NCBI GenBank assembly: GCA_025769875.1
Contig: JAGFNK010000116.1
Span: 1-64,000, forward strand
Direction of reading: 5' to 3'
Source: Russula earlei
Lineage: Eukaryota > Basidiomycota > Agaricomycetes > Russulales > Russulaceae
Length of the DNA: 64,000 nucleotides
Shown here in pieces: positions 21,792 through 32,452 of the stretch (positions are counted from its first letter, which is position 1; each line of letters opens with the position of its first letter). The translations under genes and the position numbers were made by a program. The notes beneath the pieces were generated by a model, which was given only the letters and a program-made list of their open reading frames with translations, was not told where the DNA came from and did not search any database.

Positions 21792-24700
21792 TTAAGACAG
21801 CTGCGATAACTGACTGGGTGGGAAGTGCAGGATAACGGTGCGACCTCGTAAACATAGCACTAGACTAGACTTGTATGAATCTTGACATTCTGGCCTGCAA
21901 GACACTGGGACCCAACAGAGTCTCGTGATATGGGTGCCATGAGTTTTAAAGACCCATCCATCGATGCTGCAGTACAAACCATGCATTGCAATGCCAAGGA
22001 CTGATGTCCAGTCGCTCTCGAGGGTCTGGATGGCATCACCAGTACTCGAGTCCCAGATCAAGATTGTGCAATCCGGTGACCCAGAGACAATCCGGGTGCC
22101 GTCTGGCGAAAACGCGACGGCTGTGACCCAATGTTTGTGGCCCCCGAGGGTCTTGACGGTGGCGCCAGTACTCGTGTCCCAGATCCGGACTGTGCGATCC
22201 TCTGACCCAGAGACAATCCGGGTGCCGTCTGGCGAAAACGCGACGGCTGTGATCGAATCTTTGTGGCCCTCGAGGGTTTTGACGGTGGCACAAGTACTTA
22301 TGTCCCAGATCCGGACTGTGCGATCCGAAGACCCAGAGACAATCCGGGTACCATCTGGCGAAAACGCGACGGCTCTGACCCAATGTTTGTGGCCCTCAAG
22401 GGTCTTGACGGTGACGCCAGTACTCGTGTCCCAGATCCGGATTGTGCGATCCTTTGACCCAGAGACAATCCGGGTGCCGTCTGGCGAAAACGCGACGGCT
22501 GTGAGCGAATCTTTGTGGCCCTCAAGGGTCTTGACGGTGGCGCCAGTACTCGTGTCCCAGATCCGGACTGTGCCATCGTCTGACCCAGAGACAATCCGAG
22601 TGCCATCTGGCGAAAACGCGACGGCTCTGACCCAATGTTTGTGGCCCTTGAGGGTCTTGACGGTGGCGCCAGTACTCGTGTCCCAGATCCGGACTGTGCG
22701 ATCCTTTGACCCACTGACAATCCGGGTGCCGTCTGGCGAAAACGCGACGGCTGTGAGCGAATCTTTGTGGCCCTCGAGGGTCTCGAAGGTGGCGCCAGTA
22801 CTCGTGTCCCAGATCCGGACTGTGCCATCCGAAGACCCAGAGACAATCCGGGTGCCATCTGGCGAAAACGCGACGGCTCTGACCCAATGTTTGTGGCCCT
22901 CAAGGGTCTTGACGGTGGCGCCAGTACTCGTGTCCCAGATCCGGACTGTGCGATCCTCTGACCCAGAGACAATCTGGGTGCCGTCTGGAGAAAACGCGAC
23001 GGCTGTGACCGAATCTTTGTGGCCCTCAAGGGTCTTGACGGTGGCGCCAGTACTCGTGTCCCAGATCCGGCCTGTGCCATCGTCTGACACAGAGACAATC
23101 CGGGTGCCGTCTGGCGAAAACGCGACGGCTTTGACAGAATATTTGTGGCCCTTGAGAGTCTTGACGGTGGCGCCAGTACTCGTGTCCCAGATCCGGATTG
23201 TGCGATCCTTTGACCCAGAGACAATCCGGGTGCCGTCTGGCGAAAACGCGACGGCTGGGACCGAATATTTGTGACCCTCAAGGGTCTTGACGGTGGCGCC
23301 AGTACTCGTGTCCCAGATCCGGACTGTGCCATCCCCTGACCCAGAGACAATCCGGGTGCCGTCGGGCGAAAACGCGAAGGCTTTGACCGGATGTTTGTGG
23401 CCCTTGAGGGTCTTGACGGTGGCGCCAGTACTCGTGTCCCAGATCCGGACTGTGCAATCCTCTGACCCAGAGACAATCCGGGTGCCGTCTGGAGAAAACA
23501 CGACGGCTGTGACCCAATGGTTGTGACCCTCGAGGGTCTTGACGGTGGCGCCAGTACTTGTGTCCCAGATCCGGACTGTGCAATCCTCTGACCCAGAGAC
23601 AATCCGTGTGCCGTCTGGTGAAAACGCGACGGCTGCGACCGAACCTTTGTGACCCTCCATCGCTCTCAGCTCCGCATTCCATGATTGTTCCATCCCATTC
23701 AAGACCGTAACAGATTCCTCCAAGTCTCCGCGGAAGTGTGCACGTATTTTGGAGCCGAGAGGGGCGAATGGAAGGGCAGAGTGGTAGACATGCAGGGCTG
23801 CAATGCTGATGGGATCAAAGAACTCAAGCGTAAACCGTTCAAGATCATACAGCATGCCAATGATGCCAATTGGAAACCTGAGGTCGGCCAACATCTATAA
23901 TGATGTCATGAACGGTCCACACCAAAATCAAGACAACTCACTGATAATCGTTGTCGAGCAAGTTGCAGTGCCGGAATGGCCACATCAAGCGAGTCCATCA
24001 GACTCAGAGCCTCAACCCAGTACAAACTGTGATCGAAACAGAATGTTTTCAAGACATCAAACAGCTCGTCCGATGGCGGCGAATTTGCCAAATGATCCGC
24101 CCAATGACGACAAGCATATTGCATCGCGGGTGGAATATTTTCTGCGATTCTTTTTGAGATATCTCCAATCTCGTTGTTCAACTTTGATTGGTCTCCGATT
24201 TGGCATATATCCCGTTGAAGTCTGTTTAATTTCTTCAGACAATCAATGGCGAGATAGCTGTGATGCAGTGAAGTATCAATCAGAAATTTGGGCTCCGTGC
24301 AGCGGTTCGGATCAACGATAAAATCGGGGAAGGATGCATGCATCACTTGGACAGCCCCAGAATCCGAAGGGATAATAATGATTGATCGCAGGCGCTGGAG
24401 AACGTTTGCGATAGGAATATCTTTGCTTGTATCGTCGCAGAGCAACGCTGATATCGAACTTGCAGAGAGAGGGTCACGGAGTACAACAATACAACCAAGA
24501 ACCCTTCGCAAGCGGGCTAATGTGTCGGTAAGGGATGATGCTGGAAATGCGCTGCTCAAGACAGTGAGGTACAGCCGATCTAGGTACTGATAAGGATTCC
24601 GATTCGACTGCGCAAGATTTTGTGTCGCGGTGACCAGTTCATGGAGCCGTCCCCTCGGGTTTAAGGCATCAGGATCTTCGATAAATCGAACTGCGGTGGC

Positions 24701-26487
24701 AGCAAAGATAAACAATCCATCTGATAGTCGGACAAGTGCATGGACATCGTTCTGAGTGAACCAATTCCGTTCTTGGAGGCCATCATCGCGAGACCCAACA
24801 TGAGTAAGCTCATGCATCAAAAATATTTCGATGTCATGGTCTACAGTCGATTTTGGAATCTCGTGATGGAAGAGCGCATGTGTATGTGACTGGAGACGAG
24901 GAGAGAGGGATGGCACGTGCAGTTTAGGTTCGGGTCGGCTGGTGAGGAAAATGGAGAACGGAAGGTGATCGATGTGGGCCGAAAGCACCGACACGATGAA
25001 TGAGGTCGCGTCATCATCTTTGCACTCATCGAGGGCATCTAACACGATGACGGCCGGTGATGGAAATGCTTGCCCCGTAAGGATGGACTTTTGGATCGGT
25101 TCGATGATGAGCTTTTGCAATTGGTTTGATGGATCAGAATACCAAATGTCCGGATTAGTTTTGACCGCCTCTTGCATAAAACGGGCGAGTGGTTGGTGGA
25201 ATGTCGTGCCCAGTTGGTGAGCAATTGAGCTGAAAACAAGCTTTGAATGGTTTCGCTCAGCATCGTCACTTGAGAAGAAGAAACTCGCGGCAAGCCAACT
25301 GTTCTTGGCACAGTGCTCGGCAACACTCTGTGCGATGGATGGACTTGCCGGTACCGGCCACACCAGACAACCAGAAGATGCGGCGCCTATTTGGGCTGAC
25401 GTGAATAGGAAGCTTCAGATTGTCCAGAGTGACAGTGCGTTCTTGTATAGCCTCGTGTCGAGTCGTTGATCCATTGATAGACGGTTCCCAACAGACTCTC
25501 GCGCGTGCGTTCCAAACAGGCGTGCCTCTTTCTCTCATCAAGACAATTGTGGCGTGCCATGTGAGCTCGACGAAAGTTGGACAGATCGTCGTGAACTAAA
25601 ATCAATGATGAATAAGTTTCAGTGTGTTGAAATAGTTTTCTCGCCTCGGACATCATGGAATGTTTGCTGGGTGACCTATCAGTCAAAGATATTTAATTGC
25701 TCACGATGAGATGAACGTACCATCCCCTCCCGAAACTCGCGACGAAATTCCTGAGCAATTCAGATGAACGAGACACATCCAACATTTCTGAGAATAACGC
25801 ACAATGCCTTGGATTTGAATGTCGATGACCGCTACAACCTAGACTCGCAAAATATCAGAACTCATCAAGCCGTATGACCACTGGCAAGATATGGAAAACT
25901 TGCAAGAAAGTCTTGGATGAGGCTCGTCAATCCTTGTATTTGGCTCTGGATGGAGGCGGCATCTTGTCTACTACGGAAAAACCGGGTTACCTTTCCACGC
26001 GATGCGATCTTTTGCAGGTCATTTGTGATAGTTTGAAGAGAACTGGATTCGGAATAGTTGGAACAACTGCACCAATTTAAGAGCAAGCAGATAATTACTT
26101 GGAAAACTTTTGGACGAAATTGGTGACGGATTTCGGGATATCTTGTTTACCTTTGAGTGGCCCGAAAACGGAATGTTCGAGGGTGTTCACACGGCCGATA
26201 AGCTGATTGATGTCGTCGATGTTGTTGATCGTGGTCTGGAGTATGGACACGTCAGATGATTTATCAGTTATCGGAGTGGTTTAGATTACCTGGACGATGT
26301 CAACGACTTGAAGTAGTCCACCCAGGGTTCCCTTGATGACAGTTCCTGCTGGAGGAGGAATCGCATCTGCGGTCTCTTTGAGGATGGAGAGTGAGAGGAT
26401 TAATCCGGCGACAGCAGTCGAGCGCGCATTTTTTTCGCTATCTTTTGCAGCACGTTTATGAAAAGGAGAGAAAAGAGCGTTCGGCAT
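21792..26487 (-). pseudogene. NACHT-WD40 (NLR/STAND) gene with frame breaks at the P-loop
   Basis: Exons visible on the minus strand: 26487-26290 (MPNALFSPF...LLQVVDIVQ), 26235-26099 (TTINNIDDINQLIGRVN), 26066 onward (QTITNDLQKIASRGKVTRFF), a poorly resolved stretch 25870-25560, the NACHT region, and a final exon from 23894 after a 47-bp intron (23895-23941). The N-terminus matches the helical domain of basidiomycete NLRs. NACHT features are Walker A GVAGTGKS, Walker B VIVLDALDEC and sensor FLTSRPEP. The C-terminus carries 13 WD repeats of 42 residues. Family role: fungal STAND proteins act in allorecognition and programmed cell death. The frame changes by one base immediately after GTGKS (25337-25340) and again near 25470, so as written the NACHT domain is not continuous. 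Either a recent pseudogene or sequence errors; the WD array itself is intact. Confidence 0.8.
22023..23660 (-). repeat. 13 x 126-bp WD40 repeat array
   Basis: Thirteen tandem 42-residue units, each GH-x-x-x-V-x-A-V-AFSPDGTRIVSGS-x-D-x-T-V-RIWDTSTGATVKT, nearly identical in DNA. Variation is concentrated at the residues after GH (KH-W, KD-S, KY-S, KHP, KGS) and in SGS[E/S/K/D/P]D[C/R/G]T. Units 6-13 alternate strictly between a KD-S type and a KHW type. Confidence 0.92.
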
Positions 26488-29216
26488 AGTAGGAGAGCGT
26501 GAATGATGCTGTACGAAGCAGGCATAGTCAGGTCGGCAATAGCCGAGCCCGATAACAGAATTCCTGACTGAGCGCTTAGACCAGTTTGGTGGAGGTGGCG
26601 ACGTGTTGGCCTCGCCCAGATTGTTCAGCCATTTATTATAATCATTATACTAGGCATTGTGCTGCTCTGGCCTGGGGACAAGTGCTACGAGAGTACAACC
26701 CCGCCTTTTCTCTGATCCGATAACCGAGTCGTGGAACCTCATCGCATCATGAACATAACTAGGCGGCGTTGGTCTCCCTATATGATTGATCCACTGGCAA
26801 TCAGCTGCGCTTCGCAATTGCGGAAACGGACGGACCGATTCACGTTCACTCTGAACTTAGGAGGACTATTACCACGGTTCCTCCCGCTCATCGCAGAATC
26901 CGCGAATGAGACACATCGAGTCCACTCCTTCGAGCTGACAGATCCCTCACGTCATTCACAAACATCGCCTGGGCGAGAGCAACGCACCAGCTTCGGAAAC
27001 CCCGGCTCGTGCACGGCGATGCTGACCAGGTTTTCGAGCTCCGGGCGCAGTCAGGTTGTATAGCTCTGGCGTTTCCCATAGCGATTCCAGACTCGGCTCC
27101 CGTGTATCCTCATTTTGCCCGTGCGATGGCGATGGCGGCGGCGCGGCGAGCGTGGCTGCAGAGGACGAAGGCAGAGACGATGCAGGGAGAGAAAATGTAC
27201 AACTACGGACCCTGCTCTGTACCGTGACCTGACTGGGATCTATCTCGGGCAGCGTATATGACCGCGCCGGGCATCTGTCGACCGCCGAATCCGGGTATTG
27301 ATATTAATGTTCTGGGAAGATGGCGGCGCTGGAGACGGCTCTGAGCTCAAAGAAGGTGGGAAGTCCCGCGATCGAAGTGAACCCCTCTTGGATGCTGCTG
27401 CTGCCGTGGTGGTGGTGGTGCTCGTCTTCTATCGTGCGGTTGGCGCCGGACAATGGAGGGGGGCATCGAAGGTCTTTGCGGGACGCTTGTGTGAGTGCGG
27501 ACGAGCGGAGCACATACAGACGGAGCTTGGATCGATGCAGACATGGCCAACGGCGGTCTGCTCGTGGCGATTTGCGGTGGGCCAGCGTTCTCCTTACATG
27601 GGCACACTGGCCAGATGGCCTCTATGTACTGCTCAGCGTCCGATGCGGAAGCGCAATTGACCAGAAAACGACGGTGAGAGGTATCCCCTCGTCTCCATGC
27701 AGCCGTCCCAACAGATCGACAATAGACGTACCATCGGTGAATTGGCCGGCCCCGTAGGAGAAATTTGGTAGCGAATTCCCGCCACCGGGCCTCAATAGAC
27801 GGCTTTTCGAGGGGATCCTGGCACGGAGTGAAATTGAGGATCGAGACGAGAGAACGTCAAGAGATCGAGATCTTCCCGACGAATATATGAAGCGTTTCCA
27901 CTCACACCATTGTCATTTCCCTCTGCGTACCTTCCTGACCTATGTCAGTGTTCCACCTATACGCAGCAGAACAGATAAGAAATTGTTGTCGATGGACTTC
28001 TTCACGTCAAGTGTAACCATTCCGACTGCCTGATAGTTTAGTCATGTGACTGAGTTTGAGTAGAAATATAGGAGGTTGGATACTTCAAGGGCCAGTTGTG
28101 ATGCTGGGGAGAAGGTTTAAGAATCGCAGGGAAGAGCCATCAAACTGAGGTATCCTGAGGATACAGGCCTCGAAACTCGAAGAGTAGAACAAGTAAAGTT
28201 ACCAATCATGCACGTATCTGTCAGACAGTCATGGAGGTGGGTTCCGCTAGGGCAATTTGCAAGTACTGTTTACCATTCGTCATAAGACGGAAAACGAGTA
28301 GGTTGGGCAGGGGGGGAATTACGAAGGATGGCACTGGGAGAAGACCGACCTCCACTGTTGCACAGACCAGACGAACGAGACCTTGTTTCAAGATAGAGGC
28401 ATTGAGTGCAGTTCGAAGTAGGATGAGATGGGTGGATTTATCTGCAGATTGGAGCTGCTCGTGACTCGTGGATGTCGAGTTGGTTTCTTCTCTACTAACT
28501 GTGGCACTGCTGCGAAAAGATCACAAGTCTGATTTGGCTGCGTCGTCAGGTGTGTCGGACGAGTAGGCAGGAGCGCGCGCCGGTGTCTTCTCGTAGAGGC
28601 GGCGAGGTGAGGATGCCATCCGAGTCGGTCATGTCGTTGAACACAGCTGCCACGGCTCACACTCTCCGCTCCGCAAGCACCTCCCCTCTCCCCTTCTCAG
28701 CCTCCCTCAAGGGCAGGCAGGCACAGCAGGATAGGCCGAGTAGTCTCCCCCGACGCCACCCCCCTCGTCGTCTTCGAACGGCGTTCCTCACCTCTCCATT
28801 CCCTGTCTGTACCTACCCACCACCGGACTCGACTGTACGTCCTTTTTTCCCTCTTCCTTGCCGACACCTGGACTATTTGTATATAACCTTACCCTCGATA
28901 CACGGAAAATAGACTCATAGTCCCAGTCGGAACGTCCTCGCATCGTCCCTGTTCCCGTCTGTCTCGCGCCGTTCGCGTTCGTGCGTTTGCATCCTCTTGC
29001 CCCTATCTCCCTCCATCCTCCCTGGTCTGCACCTACGTTCCCCTCGGGCGAACATTCTCATCGCAGCAACCGGCCCATCAACGTAACGACATAATGGGGT
29101 AAAGATACGGGCAAAAGTTGTTTGGATTCTCGGGCAAACTTTTACAATGGCATGACGCTACGATCGACCCAGCTATTGTACAAGAACATCCTTCTAATCA
29201 TCAGTAAAAAATACAA
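26488..29216. other. intergenic; no gene confidently supported
   Basis: GC-rich with short frames. A plausible 3'-exon-like frame at about 26963-27227 (VHGDADQVFELRAQSG...HFARAMAMAAARRAW) ends at a stop but lacks an identifiable upstream exon. CT-rich DNA at 28660-29090 has a CCCCTCGGGCGAAC tract repeated near 45816. Nothing else could be supported. Confidence 0.3.
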
Positions 29217-29831
29217 TCACTCCCTCCGCGCTGTAAGGGTCTTGATGGTGAAGAGCTGGCGAACAAACTCCTCGGGCTGCACAATCCGGCCATATAGCCT
29301 TATATAGGCACGCTCTGGATCCAGTTGGTCCGGACCGGCGGTGAAATAGTTACCCAAACCTTCCGAGTCCCTAATCCTGTTGAACCAATCAGCACCTCTA
29401 GCACGTTTCCCATACGAAATGGAGCCTACGTGTAGTAGGTATCCGGAGCACCAACTGCTTCAACAATCCAGGTGTACTTATTATCGCTTAGGGTGACCTT
29501 ATCTTCATCGGGGACTAGATACTTTTCTATATCGGCAGATTTGATGGCGTATTTGCCCTCGTCGACCTTCTCGAAGCGGAACTACGACTCCATAGGTCTA
29601 GGATGACCCATCGACCATGTGCAGGACTTACGAAACAATCTTCCCCGAGTAGGCCAGGAACAAAGACCAAGACTGCGAGGGGTTCAGGTGAAAAACGGGA
29701 TGGCAATGAAGAGAATGTAACGAGGGCTCACTCCTCTTCTTGTTGGAAACAAATCTCTCGTATAAGGGGCCTACATAGTAGAGAGAGAAGATGGTCGCAT
29801 AGCGACTCCAGGTGTCTGGCTTGGAGGACAT
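29217..29831 (-). CDS. beta-trefoil protein, peptidase-inhibitor-like
   Basis: Four minus-strand exons: 29831-29732, 29672-29632, 29581-29430 and 29376-29217. They total 453 nt and encode 150 residues, with phases matching at every junction. The product begins MSSKPDTWSRYATIFS and shows an internal repeat pattern: SNKKRILVFVPG, FRFEKVDEGKYAIKS, YTWIVEAV, then YTIRDSEGLG and a final IVQPEEFVRQLFTIKTL. This spacing resembles small basidiomycete beta-trefoil proteins related to serine-protease inhibitors of the cnispin/mycospin type. No signal peptide is seen, which fits those cytosolic proteins. Target protease and function are inference. Confidence 0.6.
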
Positions 29832-32452
29832 ATTAGGAGACAATGCAGAGAGAGCGAGAGCACTTGGCGGGGGGGTTCGACTGCCAAGGTCATTATATAC
29901 TGTGCTGAGGGGGGTGCTGCACGCGAGGCTATTTCCCTTTCCCTGGGACCAGACCACCAACTTGGGGATGTTGAATCGTTTCGAAATCAACTGATTTGAA
30001 GCCTTCTCACGTTATCGATTATCGATTGACAGAATTCGAGGTGCACACATGTTACTCTGGAATCGCACGGCGACCGAGAATATATAATCATGTTCCTGTC
30101 ACTTCTATTACCAAGAGCGCTTCGATAACCTCTCGATCAGTCTCGTATGTCGGCATCGTCATAGGGTAAATGAGGGGGGTTTACTTGCATCTATTGCTAT
30201 CAGAACTCGCCTGTGCCAGTGGAGCAGGGGGCCGCTGGTAAAGGACAAGGATACCATTTTTTCGAATCTTCACGTTACTTCACGAGGGGCCCAGCAGTTC
30301 CACCGTAGTAGTGGAATAGTCTTCCTGAATGTAGTAGTAGCCTCTCGTTCAGTAGCAGGGTATATAAACACCTCACAAAGAGGTCAACTCGAATCTCCAT
30401 TTATTGATGCTCTTTTTTCATCCTCCGGAGGCATAAACCAGGCCCAGCTATGGAGGCATCGGTTGCACCTGAGTCTACGATCGATGTAACTTTTTTGGCA
30501 TATGTTTTCCCACCTCTTGAGTCCCTTGTAAAAGGTCGCTGTATGTCCCCTTTTGTGCTTGCAGATCGATTTGCCTCGGGCTGTATCGGTGGTGCGACGT
30601 CGGGCAGCGCGGCAAGGTGACGAGGGCGTAAAGGCAAAGGCCGGGAGTGGTAATCTTTCGAATCCTAGTCTTTCCGCGTTTAACGTCGAGCAGTCTCCCC
30701 GAATGTACGTCTCTTGATTCTTGATGATGTATATAAGCAGTACTACGACCTCACTAGGAGGTCAAGTCGAATCTCTTGTCTCTAGTTCTCAATTGACTGA
30801 CCGTTCACAAGCGATTGACTACCGCTTACTCTTTCGTCCCTCACTCAAGTCTTATTGTCGCCTTAGTCATGCGGCGCTGACATGATCTATGTGGCTGCTG
30901 CGTTTTGCGCCCACGTTGACCAAGCCACCTTTTTCCAATTTGGATTTGCTGTGTGTCGCAGGGCCATCTGTTCCTATGTGTATTTGTCCCCTCACTCATA
31001 ACTCGCGTACAGAATGTCTCGATGAGCTGGCTCGCGGCCAGCCCCAGCCAGACCGTCTACCGCGCGCTCGCTCGACAACAGCGGCCGACTAGCTGCCTTT
31101 GTCAGCCCCTCACCAGTGTGCGTCATCGGCAGCAGCGTTTATGGGGATGCCGATCGCCCCGTGGCCCCATCAATTCTTCTGAGAACACATGGTCAATTAG
31201 AGTGATTGTCGGCGCAACGCCGTCACCTACACGAGTGCACAAGGCGCGCCAGCCACCTGGCTCGCATGGGCTGATCCTCTTTTCCCGAAATGGTGATGGC
31301 CTTTGCGGCCATTTTGAAGCAACTGTCTCCTCTGTTGTTGTTGTTCTCTCACCAGGTTTCTGTGCCTTCTCCGAACCTCCCGGTTGAACGCTTTAGATTC
31401 CATGGTGACGGCCAGTCGCTAGACTCCATGCAAACCTCCTTGTCTCTGGATAAATGCACGTACTCAGATTTCCTGTCGAGTTACAGTGATGTGCGTTGTT
31501 GCGTTTGTAAACGCCAAGCCTGGTCCAACCGCGGGGTCGTCAAGACCCCGAGGCAAAGTAACGATAGCTACCGCGAGGTGCCTTTAAGTCTAACTTGGCT
31601 GTCGCCCGGAAACTCCGAGGAGGAACACTGTCTAGGTCGTAGTTGCGAGGCCTGTATTTCGTTGAACTGTCCCGATTCGCGTACGGCCGCGCACTACGAC
31701 GTGGAACGTGGCTATTCCCCAAAGTCAGGGCCTTCCCCACAGACCAGGGAACCCTTGCCCCGTCCCGTGCGCAACACAACGTGGTGGCGGGATATGAACA
31801 ATGATCACAGCACGAGCACAGCATGGGGACGGGATCGATCCTTTGCCGTTATCTCAGCGCGTTTCTCGCGATGGCGCCGCAAAGGCGTTGACATGGACTC
31901 TATGATGGAAAGACATTGGTGTCGACAAAAAGGCGAAGAAGGCCCGACGATTTTTTGTGCCATTGTGCGTCTTTGATACTGTGGCCGGTCCACACCGGAC
32001 CAGTAAAATCCAGGGTGTCGGTGGGATGATTAATGATCCGTCAACCTACGTGATTCCATCGTTGGCGAACGCCATCAAGTTTGGAGTGATGTGAGCACTG
32101 TGTCATAGACGGTCGGTCTCAGCTAGCCGTGACAGTCTGCCAGCGGGGTCCGCCCATGCTCCGCAGCATTGACCTGGCAGGGTGGCACTGATGAGTGGGA
32201 TGGCACCTCAAGTGGAGTGTTGATGTGGACCGGGAAACCGGGTAGAGAGGGCAGGAAGTATCATTATGATGAATCCGTGGCGGATGGTCCATTTCGTTAT
32301 CGTTGCCGTCACTGTGGAGGGGAGGAGAGAGGGAAAGCCGGGTGTTGCCGTGGCTGGGAGGTCAAGGCAGGCACGGGTCAAACAGCCGTCGTCAGTCGCC
32401 TCGCCTCGTCTCGCCCTTTTTCTCTTTTGACCGCCGTTTGGTCACCCCGACG
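29832..32452. other. intergenic with a duplicated promoter-like segment; weak 228-codon frame
   Basis: Two TATA-bearing segments, 30358-30400 and 30726-30775, share GTATATAA, then CCTCAC-A-AGGTCAA-TCGAATCTC, about 370 bp apart, both reading plus. No gene is clearly downstream of either. A single-exon plus frame at 31290-31976 (228 codons) has normal amino-acid composition (CCVCKRQAWSNRG, RNTTWWRDMNND) but no recognisable domain. I regard it as possible but unsupported. Confidence 0.3.
29892..29899 (-). promoter_or_regulatory. TATA box of the beta-trefoil gene
   Basis: TATATAAT on the minus strand lies about 60 bp upstream of the ATG at 29831, a typical distance for a short-leader fungal promoter. 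Confidence 0.45.

Noticed and set aside
21964..23274. Long plus-strand open frame antisense to the WD array
   Set aside because: It is an artefact of the repeated 126-bp unit having no stop in that frame; the minus-strand WD40 reading has clear domain structure. The similar antisense and offset minus-strand frames over the array are shadows too.
30401..30637. Minus-strand frame with VDSGATD, resembling a retroviral-type aspartyl protease motif
   Set aside because: The motif is isolated, the frame is 78 codons, and no flanking protease, reverse transcriptase or LTR sequence was seen.
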